A stretch of 42,284 nucleotides of DNA, from positions 1 to 42,284 of the IMG/VR virus record IMGVR_UViG_3300038423_000056; one strand, written 5' to 3'. Positions 22,860 through 29,179 of the stretch are shown piece by piece. The translations under genes were made by a program, and so were the position numbers. The DNA comes from a virus. The stretch's first letter is position 1. Each line of letters opens with the position of its first letter. The notes under the pieces were generated by a model. It was not told the DNA's origin and made no database searches. It saw nothing but the letters and a program-made list of their open reading frames with translations.

Positions 22860-24504
22860 CTTCAAGGGTTTCGCCTTGTTTTTTCCATTGACCAACGGGC
22901 GTAAACCTGCATCCGGCGGCAAGCTTGAATTGGATAAACTTCCTATCTGGGTTATCATTTTTATCCCTCCATATCTTTGCCTTTTCTATAGTTAATATTC
23001 CCTTTCTTTGAATAGTCAAATATACTCTTGACCTATTCATGGTTCCGGCTCCACCAAAACCAAACTGTTTATTTGGATCCTTCTGTATAGCAATAACAAC
23101 AATCCCACTTTGTAGTTTATCGGCTATTAGTCGGATCCTCATAGGCATCTTATATGCTTCGGCATCGCTCCCCTCGTCTAAATAATCAATTATGTTTATA
23201 CCATCAGGATTAATCTTGTCGGGGTAATTATCGGTTCTAAAAGTAAATTTAATTGCCCGCCATGCACTATCACCGACATGAAATTCATCCATTCTAATTT
23301 TAAGCTCAGACCCCTCCTTCATTTCAGAGCTCATATAATTTACGGGCATTAGGTCTTTATTTTTTAATGCAAAGTTCATACAATAAGCCGTCTTCCCTGC
23401 ATTAGATTCCCCAGCTACTACAATTACATTGCCCTTGTGAATCTTCACATATTCATGCACATTTAGCGGAAATTTTATATCTAACGGCGTTGTGTCTGCG
23501 TTCTCCCAGTCAATCGGTTCTTCGTCTTGATCTACTGTTCGCCATTGACCGCTTTTACTGCCATGCTTTACTATTAATCCCTCCGTAACAGCACGCTTCA
23601 AACAGATAGATTGGTTCTTCAACTCTTCTCTTGTAGACAGTTGTAGACGTTTTGCCTGTTCTGTAGACAAAAACACGCCGCTTGTAGACACAATGTCATC
23701 CCTGATGTCTTGCATTAGGTTCCGTTCTTTAGATTTTGCCCTCTTCCATGCGCTCTCGATTTTGTCTTGGATCCATTTCTCATCATGCTCTCCCCATGAT
23801 TCAGTTATAGAGATAAGCACTTGAAAGGCATATTCTTTTGTGCATTTACCTAATGCTAAAGTATAGGCTAATCTAAATAAACTATCGTCCCTTTTGCCCA
23901 CTTCCCATATATTTTCATTGTAGACATTTGTAGACTCTGTAGACACTTGTAGACTATCGTCTTTTGTCTTGTCTACATTGCCTATATATAATGTACTTAT
24001 TATTTTAAGATAAGCCTCTGGCATGGCGAGGCTCCGTTCATGGCTCAAATCTACGATCCATTGATACGGTTTGCCCTCACCGTTCTTTGATGGGGGGGCG
24101 AGGACATAACCACCATTGCCCCGGAAATCTGTACCCTTAATTTTTCCGGCTCCGATGGTTATGTTTCTGCCCTTTGGATATTTGAAATATAGATGCTGGC
24201 CGCCCCGGGGAGTTTTAACGATCGGTGTGCTGGCATTATCAAATCCGTATTGTAGAAGGTTTTGTTGTCCTTCCTCTGTGTCTATATCTACTACAAACAG
24301 ATCCGATATTTCGCCCGTAACAATTCCAATGTTTGCATCTGGTGTTGCAGACCACCAGGAAATAATTTGTGGTCTTGTTGCCCGTTGCTTTTGGAATGAT
24401 TCCCATTTGACCATCGGTTTCTTTTGACCGGGGATTATGGGAATAACAGAAAAACCCATTTCTTCATACGTCAATGCCGCTTCAAGAAGCTTATTCTTTG
24501 CCAT
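22837..24504 (-). CDS. Bifunctional primase-polymerase (AEP) fused to a DnaB-like helicase domain
   Basis: The 555-aa product (ATG 24504, preferred over a GTG at 24525 without SD) begins with a Prim-Pol domain. Its marks are PIIPGQKKP (23-30), the catalytic VVDIDTEEG (D73, D75), TPRGGQHLYF (98-107) and FRGNGGYVLAPPS (127-139). A linker of about 180-340 follows. The C-terminal RecA-like helicase domain has Walker A GESNAGKT (365-372) and a strand IVVIAIQKD resembling the hexameric helicase core. It should prime and unwind phage DNA. Unusually, the linker-coding DNA carries eight TGTAGAC repeats and an AT-rich stretch, a candidate origin. HNH lies upstream, SSB downstream. Confidence 0.85.
   Translation of the reverse strand: MAKNKLLEAALTYEEMGFSVIPIIPGQKKPMVKWESFQKQRATRPQIISWWSATPDANIGIVTGEISDLFVVDIDTEEGQQNLLQYGFDNASTPIVKTPRGGQHLYFKYPKGRNITIGAGKIKGTDFRGNGGYVLAPPSKNGEGKPYQWIVDLSHERSLAMPEAYLKIISTLYIGNVDKTKDDSLQVSTESTNVYNENIWEVGKRDDSLFRLAYTLALGKCTKEYAFQVLISITESWGEHDEKWIQDKIESAWKRAKSKERNLMQDIRDDIVSTSGVFLSTEQAKRLQLSTREELKNQSICLKRAVTEGLIVKHGSKSGQWRTVDQDEEPIDWENADTTPLDIKFPLNVHEYVKIHKGNVIVVAGESNAGKTAYCMNFALKNKDLMPVNYMSSEMKEGSELKIRMDEFHVGDSAWRAIKFTFRTDNYPDKINPDGINIIDYLDEGSDAEAYKMPMRIRLIADKLQSGIVVIAIQKDPNKQFGFGGAGTMNRSRVYLTIQRKGILTIEKAKIWRDKNDNPDRKFIQFKLAAGCRFTPVGQWKKQGETLEDETTLER
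23632..23689. repeat. Iteron cluster 1: four TGTAGAC direct repeats
   Basis: TGTAGAC starts at 23632, 23642, 23662 and 23683, spacings 10, 20 and 21 bp, close to whole turns of the helix. The flanks extend the motif to about YTTGTAGACA. In the coding strand the copies fall in two different reading frames, so the repeat is kept at DNA level and not as a peptide repeat. Confidence 0.8.
23919..23954. repeat. Iteron cluster 2: four TGTAGAC direct repeats
   Basis: TGTAGAC starts at 23919, 23929, 23938 and 23948, spacings 10, 9 and 10 bp. A single inverted copy, GTCTACA, follows at 23971-23977. The copies occupy three codon phases, which again argues for a DNA-binding site array. All lie in the linker between primase and helicase domains. 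Confidence 0.8.
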
Positions 24505-24506
24505 AG

Positions 24507-24866
24507 CTACACACCCAACAGGCACAGCACTAAATCTAAATGTCTTGATAATTCGGGGTCATAATTATCTTCTAAAATGTTTTCCAGCATCCGCCTACGG
24601 CTTTGAAGAAAGGCATCAAGAATAATTTTATCAACCAAACCGCCGAGCGTTTTAAAATCGTTTTTATCGTGGCATGGTTCGCATAAGGTCAATAAATATT
24701 TATCCTCATATTCCCACGGCTCAATTTTGGGGAAGTAGCACAAGTGATGAAGCACCAATGATTTGTCTGGCTCCTTACACAGCCTACAAGTCCAATTATC
24801 ACGGTTAAAAATTTCAAGTCTACGTTTTTGCCATTTTGGATCCTTGAGTTTGTCAGCATACTTCAT
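24507..24866 (-). CDS. HNH endonuclease
   Basis: A 119-aa HNH nuclease. It has C27-x2-C30, the HH pair at 40-41, and C62-x2-C65-H66...N69, the zinc-finger-supported HNH fold. The start is ATG 24866, with AAGGA about six bases upstream and the usual family opening (KYADKLKDPKWQKRRLEI). A terminator-like hairpin and a promoter lie upstream, so this is the first gene of the replication transcript. In many phages HNH proteins act in packaging; here the place next to primase could instead mean a role in DNA processing or a homing remnant. Confidence 0.85.
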   Translation of the reverse strand: MKYADKLKDPKWQKRRLEIFNRDNWTCRLCKEPDKSLVLHHLCYFPKIEPWEYEDKYLLTLCEPCHDKNDFKTLGGLVDKIILDAFLQSRRRMLENILEDNYDPELSRHLDLVLCLLGV

Positions 24867-24883
24867 GCCTATCCTTCGCCAAT

Positions 24884-24943
24884 AAAAAACGCCCTGTGAG
24901 TGGCACGTTTCCTGATAGACAGGCAAAACCCCACAAGGCGTTT
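24884..24943 (-). terminator. Terminator- or attenuator-like hairpin upstream of HNH
   Basis: On the minus strand AAACGCC (24937-24943) pairs with GGCGTTT (24887-24893), reinforced by GTG/CAC just inside, with a loop of about 30 bases and a T6 run at the end. It lies between promoter 25008-25035 and the HNH start, so it may attenuate the replication operon rather than end it. Confidence 0.5.
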
Positions 24944-25007
24944 AAATATTGGCTTTTTATCAAATTTTACAGATTCTATCACGGGCGTGCCTCCCACCTG
25001 ATACCTC

Positions 25008-25035
25008 ATCCTACCACTTTCATTCGCCCTGTCAA
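25008..25035 (-). promoter_or_regulatory. Sigma70-type promoter for the HNH-primase-SSB operon
   Basis: Minus strand TTGACA (25030-25035), 16-bp spacer, TAGGAT (25008-25013). It lies in the 123-bp gap downstream of the nucleotide-modification-type gene and points to HNH. The -35 is perfect; the -10 has two mismatches from TATAAT. Confidence 0.55.
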
Positions 25036-25049
25036 CAGATTATTTTGCA

Positions 25050-25496
25050 TTACTCCGTCATCCTCGTAAGACGCTCAAGCACCTCGCTGAAGGTTTTGTA
25101 AAAATCAACAGTGGGTAGCCAATGAAAAAGGTTTTCACGGTAGCCGACGACGAAGGTACGCTTTTGCAGGGCAAGGGCTATGCCGTATTCAACGTGCCTA
25201 CCTCCGCGACTATGGTTTGATCGTGGCGGCTCTGTAAAGTTTATGACAATATCCGCACCCGTTACGTCTTCCCAATCGTCCTGGGCAAATTTGGCGCGAA
25301 GTTCGTTGTTTCCGATACTGTGTTCAGCTTCAATAAGTGCTTCGCCGTTATCACCTATCGGCACGCCCTCGCTTGTGATCTGATGTTTACCATCTAACCA
25401 CCGAGCCTGTACGGTATAACCCAAAGATTGAAGTATTTTACGATAAACGCAAAGTTCCTCACGCCTACTATATCGAGCCGCTAAATATACTTTCAT
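25050..25496 (-). CDS. Nucleoside 2-deoxyribosyltransferase-like protein
   Basis: A 148-aa Rossmann-like protein. It opens MKVYLAARYSRREEL, a common start of the nucleoside deoxyribosyltransferase superfamily. It contains ADIVINFTEP (about 81-90), the helix-preceding strand that usually carries the catalytic region, and GGRHVEYGIALAL (about 98-110), where the Glu is the family nucleophile. Relatives exchange bases on deoxynucleosides or cleave nucleotide glycosidic bonds. A role in nucleotide salvage or base modification is plausible. GGGGAG precedes the ATG, and the gene overlaps the preceding small frame by 29 bp. Confidence 0.65.
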   Translation of the reverse strand: MKVYLAARYSRREELCVYRKILQSLGYTVQARWLDGKHQITSEGVPIGDNGEALIEAEHSIGNNELRAKFAQDDWEDVTGADIVINFTEPPRSNHSRGGRHVEYGIALALQKRTFVVGYRENLFHWLPTVDFYKTFSEVLERLTRMTE

Positions 25497-25680
25497 TCTC
25501 CCCCCGTTTCGGAAACCATTTGTCTAAATTGGCGTGTTTGTAAACGTAGTCAAGTATCCTATCCGCCACGATTGCCTTCTCTTGTATGGAGAGGTGCGAT
25601 ATGTCGTAGCTCGGCTCAATGTTGCTACAGCAAGTCGGGTCATTCGATGGGATTATGGCGTGTATCCTTTTTGCCTTAAT
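25468..25680 (-). CDS. Probable small protein with a non-ATG start, about 70 aa
   Basis: An open frame fills the 156-bp gap between its neighbours and reads as a plausible folded protein (RIHAIIPSNDPTCCSNIEP, then a helical SIQEKAIVADRILDYVYKHA). It has no ATG, GTG or TTG near the start. An ATT at 25680 or a CTG at 25686 would be in frame, with AGGAGG about 10 bases before the CTG. Overlaps at both ends fit the tight packing around it. The start may be wrong, or the gene's 5' end may be frameshifted. Confidence 0.45.
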   Translation of the reverse strand: MKAKRIHAIIPSNDPTCCSNIEPSYDISHLSIQEKAIVADRILDYVYKHANLDKWFPKRGENESIFSGSI

Positions 25681-26045
25681 TGACAGTGTTCCACCGCCTC
25701 CTGTAATATTCTTAGTCCTTCATCATGGAAAAAATCTTCAAGGTTCTCGTATCCATTTTCCCCATCAAAGATGTTTTGATATTCTTCGCTTTTTGCAACT
25801 GCAACGAGGTCTTCTTGTTCGATAATTGGAAAAGCAATTTGGGCATATCCGTGTTCGTCTACCTTAAACTCGGCATCGGGTTCTATGTCCCACGTTTTCC
25901 ACTCTTTCTTAGTGAACAAGTTAAGAGTAACGGTTATACCTGTGCAACAATCTTGACAGCCTCGATAGATTTCAACTGCCAAAATCCTATTACCAATCTT
26001 AAATACCTTGTGCGGTATCATTTCTCCGCAACCACATTCTCCCAT
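25653..26045 (-). CDS. Unknown 130-aa protein with N-terminal Cys motifs
   Basis: The protein opens GECGCGE and has CQDCC at about residues 30-34, so a metal site is possible. The middle is beta-rich and the C-terminal half is acidic and helical (NIFDGENGYENLEDFFHDEG). AAGGAGG precedes the start. A 7-bp inverted repeat just upstream may be an operator. No family was recognised. Confidence 0.6.
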   Translation of the reverse strand: MGECGCGEMIPHKVFKIGNRILAVEIYRGCQDCCTGITVTLNLFTKKEWKTWDIEPDAEFKVDEHGYAQIAFPIIEQEDLVAVAKSEEYQNIFDGENGYENLEDFFHDEGLRILQEAVEHCQLRQKGYTP

Positions 26046-26062
26046 TATTTCCTCCTTACTTG

Positions 26063-26083
26063 TATTTCATTATTTGTGAAATA
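26063..26083. promoter_or_regulatory. Inverted repeat upstream of the 130-aa gene
   Basis: TATTTCA (26063-26069) and TGAAATA (26077-26083) form a perfect 7-bp inverted repeat with a 7-base spacer, between the stop of the membrane protein gene (26099) and the SD of the next gene. It could be an operator or a small hairpin. Confidence 0.35.
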
Positions 26084-26098
26084 TGAGACACTAATTCA

Positions 26099-26323
26099 CT
26101 ATTTGTGCATTCCTACCCATGTACCCCCAAATGCACCCATAACCGCCGCCGCAATAAGCCACGGGCTATCCACGACGATGGTAATTGAGATTAAGGTCAG
26201 CCCGACTATCGTTGCCGATATTAGCGATGCCATGAGGCGGTTGTTCAAGATGATACGCTTGTAATATTTCACAATGAGGTAATCAGAAATGAAGTAAAAT
26301 CCCGCCACCAAGAGCCAGTCCAT
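26099..26323 (-). CDS. Multi-span membrane protein, 74 aa
   Basis: ATG 26323 is preferred, with GGGGA about six bases upstream (26329 is also possible). The product has three hydrophobic segments: DWLLVAGFYFISDYLIV, LMASLISATIVGLTLISITIVV and PWLIAAAVMGAFGGTWVGM. It is a small integral membrane protein of unknown role, possibly altering the host membrane early in infection. Confidence 0.55.
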   Translation of the reverse strand: MDWLLVAGFYFISDYLIVKYYKRIILNNRLMASLISATIVGLTLISITIVVDSPWLIAAAVMGAFGGTWVGMHK

Positions 26324-26435
26324 TGTCATTCCCCATCGGTAATAATGTTGTAAAAAATACAAGGATTGTTGTAAATTATACCCGTTCGGTAATATTCTAT
26401 TTCTCTCAGATGGTCTGTCAAACCATTTAGGGGAA

Positions 26436-27260
26436 TTAAACAACCACCTTCTTTACGTTTGCCACTTTCTTGTCCCTGATTTCGATTAAGATATAGCCAA
26501 TTTCAATTGGTGCATACTCCGCCATTTCCGAATAGGTTGAAACTCCCACCATCTGGCTTCTCAGGAAGCTCCCTGTGCAACAATAGTATCTGTTTTCGGG
26601 TGGTATGAAGGGGTCTTTGCCACTTCCCGGCTTTGTGTAGTTTTTCCTTATCTTGCCTTTTTTTGTAGTAAGGTAAAGCTGTGGTAATGGAGAGGATACG
26701 AGAAGCTTATGTGCGTGTCCTTTTGCCATAACAACACAGTCGCCCGCTTTATCTTCAAGGTGTCTTTTAAGGATAAATTCCATATAGGCCTGACGGCGGA
26801 TAGGGTCAGGAGAGATGCTGTTGATGGGGCGACTACCGTGAGTAATATAGAATTTGTACCCGTCTGAAAATTCAATTTTGGCCGTATATGTGCCGTATTG
26901 GATTTTAAGGTCATTACACAAGTCCTCCATAATGTTGCCGACTTTGTTTAATAGCTTTCTGCAATGATTGCCCATCAGCATTGTATCTATCTTTGACTGT
27001 ATGCAGGAGAGCTTGTCCTTCATTTGATTTTTTTGTTTTAATGGCGGGTCTTTGGTTGTTTCTATGTCGTAGCGGGGATCGTCAAGCCAGAAGGCTTCAA
27101 GCAAATCGCCCATAGTGCTTGTTCTGCCAATGGGGTCGTTTTGGATTGTGAGAATAAGTTTGTCCACTTCGCCGTCAGCTTGTGCAACATTGCCTTCATG
27201 TGAATCGCCCCAAAGATAGTAATTACAATCAGGCGGTGCGTTTACGTTTATTATTTGCAT
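26436..27260 (-). CDS. Calcineurin-like metallophosphoesterase
   Basis: A 274-aa two-metal phosphoesterase. The motifs are WGDSH (D19, H21), GNHC (97-100, in place of the usual GNHD/E), THGS with H141, and GHAH (181-184). The fold is that of phage-encoded metallophosphoesterases, which cut phosphodiesters such as nucleic acid ends or cyclic nucleotides. The substitution of Cys for the usual acidic residue after GNH is noted. Neighbours are RusA and zinc proteins, so DNA processing is likely. Its start overlaps the zinc-protein gene by 32 bp. Confidence 0.8.
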   Translation of the reverse strand: MQIINVNAPPDCNYYLWGDSHEGNVAQADGEVDKLILTIQNDPIGRTSTMGDLLEAFWLDDPRYDIETTKDPPLKQKNQMKDKLSCIQSKIDTMLMGNHCRKLLNKVGNIMEDLCNDLKIQYGTYTAKIEFSDGYKFYITHGSRPINSISPDPIRRQAYMEFILKRHLEDKAGDCVVMAKGHAHKLLVSSPLPQLYLTTKKGKIRKNYTKPGSGKDPFIPPENRYYCCTGSFLRSQMVGVSTYSEMAEYAPIEIGYILIEIRDKKVANVKKVVV

Positions 27261-27582
27261 TGTAATCCCCCATAATTTTATTTGGTCGCATTGAAGGTTT
27301 GCACATCGAGCAACTGATCCGCTCCTCCTCTATCAACGGTGTCGCACATCTGGTACACCTTCTCTCTTTTCGTAGTTTCTCCGTGTACGCCTTAATTCTG
27401 CTTGCCGTAGCCCTACGCTGATAATCCATGTGGTAGGGGCATCTTAACCGCCCATACTCCGCCTGCTGTGTGCAATCCGTACACAGCCCTTGCCTGATCT
27501 GATTCTGTCGCCATCGTTCACGGGAACTTAATTCTTCCCCCTTCTCCCTCTTCAGCCTATCGAGAAACTCCTTGCGCTTCAT
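27229..27582 (-). CDS. Double zinc-ribbon-like protein, 117 aa
   Basis: The protein has CTDC (about 34-37) followed by CPYH (about 49-52), and a second pair CTRC (77-80) and CSMC (92-95), giving two likely zinc sites. The rest is Arg/Lys-rich, which suggests nucleic-acid binding. The gene lies between RusA and the phosphoesterase and overlaps the latter by 32 bp. Similar phage proteins have no assigned function. Confidence 0.6.
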   Translation of the reverse strand: MKRKEFLDRLKREKGEELSSRERWRQNQIRQGLCTDCTQQAEYGRLRCPYHMDYQRRATASRIKAYTEKLRKERRCTRCATPLIEEERISCSMCKPSMRPNKIMGDYNANNKRKRTA

Positions 27583-27586
27583 GTGT

Positions 27587-28012
27587 CTATGTTTTTGCTC
27601 TTATTTTTATCTGTCCCTTGTATCCCCATACTTTTGTTAATCGCACATCGTATATTTGACAATCGTTCTCAAACAGGGCATCGAAAAGAGCTTTCGCAAG
27701 ATTATCAAGGTCGGGTGTTTGTTGGTGCATCTGGTAATTCATTATCTCTTTTTTCTGCTTTGACCAAGACTTTGGCATAGGCAAGACAAAGAGAACGTGG
27801 CTTCCAGATGGCTCAATGGTTATCTTCAAGGCCTTTGCTTCATTACAAAACGCCCTGTATTTGGCAACTTTGGGGCGTGGAGGATTAAGCCACTTATCCC
27901 GCCGTGTCATTCTCGGCTTTGCTACAGGAACAATATCAAAGACCGCCATATCCGTTATCTTCGTAACGGGACGATTTTTAAGTCGCTCATATTCTTGCTC
28001 CGTAACCCTCAT
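27587..28012 (-). CDS. rusA: RusA-family Holliday junction resolvase
   Basis: The 141-aa endonuclease resolves branched DNA. The key segment TPDLDNLAKALFDAL has D101 and D103, followed by D122 in IYDVRLTKVWG, the conserved acidic triad, with K127 nearby. The N-terminal PVAKPRMTRRD is the usual opening. Length fits the family. It presumably acts on replication or recombination intermediates before packaging. Confidence 0.88.
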   Translation of the reverse strand: MRVTEQEYERLKNRPVTKITDMAVFDIVPVAKPRMTRRDKWLNPPRPKVAKYRAFCNEAKALKITIEPSGSHVLFVLPMPKSWSKQKKEIMNYQMHQQTPDLDNLAKALFDALFENDCQIYDVRLTKVWGYKGQIKIRAKT

Positions 28013-28136
28013 TAAATTTTAACCTCAACTGATTCCCGCATAATTCCCTATAAACAAGAAAGTAGATAAACTTTTCTTTTTCAGGGTTGTATTTTTGTAA
28101 TTTTTTTATAGCCTTTATGGTAGTTGGTAATTTCAT
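27987..28136 (-). CDS. 49-aa basic protein, coupled to the HTH gene
   Basis: The start ATG 28136 overlaps the stop of the HTH gene (ATGA) and the end overlaps the RusA start by 26 bp. The product is Lys-rich and helical (TTIKAIKKLQKYNPEKEKF). It fills what would otherwise be a 120-bp gap. The function is unknown; it may be a small DNA-binding or regulatory peptide. Confidence 0.6.
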   Translation of the reverse strand: MKLPTTIKAIKKLQKYNPEKEKFIYFLVYRELCGNQLRLKFNEGYGARI

Positions 28137-28327
28137 AAAACAAAGTCCTTTGTTGGTCTGTTAAATAATTTAGCAAACTTATGAGCATAAGAAACGGGCT
28201 TTTCATGGAAGATATAAAAGGCTACCTGTCGGGAAATCCTCCATCTTTTACACAACATAGAGCGTGTCATGCCCGCCCTTTCCATTTCCTGTTTGATTAG
28301 TTTTGTGTTTAATGTTAGTGGTTGCAT
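28133..28327 (-). CDS. Small helix-turn-helix regulator (Cro/CI type)
   Basis: A 64-aa protein that is almost only a DNA-binding domain: basic N-terminus, helix-turn-helix GMTRSMLCKRWRISRQVAFYIF (about 19-40), and a short dimerisation tail. It is the first gene leftward from the divergent promoter region. The predicted transcription start is within two bases of its ATG, so the mRNA would be leaderless, as for lambda cI from PRM. It probably regulates the switch. Confidence 0.7.
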   Translation of the reverse strand: MQPLTLNTKLIKQEMERAGMTRSMLCKRWRISRQVAFYIFHEKPVSYAHKFAKLFNRPTKDFVL

Positions 28328-28334
28328 GATGTGT

Positions 28335-28362
28335 ATTATACCTTATAGAATCGACTTGTCAA
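28335..28362 (-). promoter_or_regulatory. Leftward sigma70 promoter of the divergent switch
   Basis: Minus strand TTGACA (28357-28362), 16-bp spacer, TATAAT (28335-28340), both hexamers perfect. The start site should be at about 28328, next to the ATG at 28327. Confidence 0.75.
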
Positions 28363-28393
28363 TAAAAAAAATAACATTGTGTAAAAATAATGC

Positions 28394-28421
28394 TTGACAA
28401 GCCGGATGCAGATGATATAAT
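28394..28421 (+). promoter_or_regulatory. Rightward sigma70 promoter of the divergent switch
   Basis: TTGACA (28394-28399), 16-bp spacer, TATAAT (28416-28421), both perfect. It drives the rightward early operon. The -35 lies in the palindrome CTTGACAAG (28393-28401), and the leftward -35 lies in the related CTTGTCAA (28355-28362). These may be operator half-sites for the HTH protein. Confidence 0.78.
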
Positions 28422-28448
28422 CCCCTCAAAAGCCGAAAGCCGCCGTTC

Positions 28449-28628
28449 ATGTTCATAGGCAAGCGGAAGGACAACCGACCGAACTTAGCCACCGTTGAAG
28501 CGAATAAGGCTGACGATCTAAAAACCCTGAATCGTCCTGTAGGCAGCTTGGGAAGCAGAGGCAAAATGTATTTACCCTTAATAGTCTGTTTATTTTTAGT
28601 ATTCACTTTAGCATGGGGCGGGTGTTAG
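28449..28628 (+). CDS. First early ORF; 59 aa or a 20-aa hydrophobic peptide
   Basis: The frame from ATG 28449 is open for 59 codons, but its SD is weak. The internal ATG 28566 has AGAGG at a good distance and gives the 20-aa MYLPLIVCLFLVFTLAWGGC. Either way the product ends directly after a lipobox-like LAWGGC, which recalls the broken lipoprotein start at 30870. It could be a regulatory leader peptide or a tiny membrane peptide. Between the promoter and this ORF no other gene is seen. Confidence 0.35.
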   Translation: MFIGKRKDNRPNLATVEANKADDLKTLNRPVGSLGSRGKMYLPLIVCLFLVFTLAWGGC

Positions 28629-28742
28629 GAAATAAACGGTGGAAAGAGGCTGTGCAGGAACCCACGTCAGAGAGTGCACCCACAGCAGACGCCTTAATAC
28701 ACGCCGATAGAAGTTACCGGCACTCGCCCTACAGGAGGATCA

Positions 28743-28910
28743 ATGTGCTACTCCATGCGGTGTGCCTATCAAGACCGTAGCGGCGGTTGCAAGTTAGACC
28801 TGACAAGGCGAAGCCCGCCTAACGACGCTAAGTGTAGCGATTATGAAGGAGAAGAAAGCGATCGTGACGATATGTTTCAACTCTTAGAAGATAGAGACAA
28901 GGAGAATTAG
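28743..28910 (+). CDS. 55-aa Cys-containing protein
   Basis: ATG 28743 follows a near-perfect AGGAGG. The product begins MCYSMRCAYQ and has four Cys in its first 31 residues (C2, C7, C16, C31), then an acidic tail. A zinc site is possible. It is the first strongly supported gene of the rightward operon and ends two bases before the next start. The function is unknown. Confidence 0.6.
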   Translation: MCYSMRCAYQDRSGGCKLDLTRRSPPNDAKCSDYEGEESDRDDMFQLLEDRDKEN

Positions 28911-28912
28911 CC

Positions 28913-29179
28913 ATGCCACTCCGAGGATACATGACATTAGTTAAACTGAAGCCGACAGCGGGGGAACGGATAGCGTCAGTATTTGTTCTTTTTGTCGTGT
29001 CCTGCTTTATTGCGGCGATCATGTTTTTCTTCATGCTCGGTGCGATACAGATGCACAAGGAGCAAGTAAAGCACCAATGGGCGAAACAGCGTATGGCTTA
29101 TCATGGGACAGAGATGTCTTATGAGTACCGAGGTCAACACTACTTTATCAACAAGAAGGGGCAGAGGTGCAGGTTATGA
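28913..29179 (+). CDS. Membrane protein of the early operon, 88 aa
   Basis: The N-terminal 20 residues are basic, then a hydrophobic segment (about 21-46: IASVFVLFVVSCFIAAIMFF) spans the membrane, followed by a charged region with QHYFINKKGQRCRL. The stop overlaps the ATG of the repeat protein. Membrane modification during early infection is possible, but nothing specific is recognised. Confidence 0.6.
   Translation: MPLRGYMTLVKLKPTAGERIASVFVLFVVSCFIAAIMFFFMLGAIQMHKEQVKHQWAKQRMAYHGTEMSYEYRGQHYFINKKGQRCRL

Larger units (their letters stand above)
23632..24013. other. Candidate replication origin inside the primase-helicase gene
   Basis: Two iteron clusters, an inverted copy and an A/T-rich stretch (23983-24013, containing TATATATAATG and TTATTATTTTAAGATAA) lie together in one 380-bp segment. 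The layout recalls lambda ori, where iterons and an AT-rich element sit within the initiator gene O. The initiator could be the protein encoded here or a neighbour. This is an inference from sequence pattern only. Confidence 0.6.

Noticed and set aside
28133-28327. Lysogeny module
   Set aside because: Only a small HTH protein is present; no integrase, excisionase or att-like repeats were seen, so temperate life cannot be claimed.
28343-28606. An 87-codon minus-strand frame over the rightward promoter
   Set aside because: It would be transcribed against the strong rightward promoter, lacks an SD and contains the promoter region itself.
28613-28780. A 55-codon frame starting ATGGGGCGGG between two small early genes
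   Set aside because: No SD, poor protein character, and it overlaps a better supported gene at 28743 with a strong SD.
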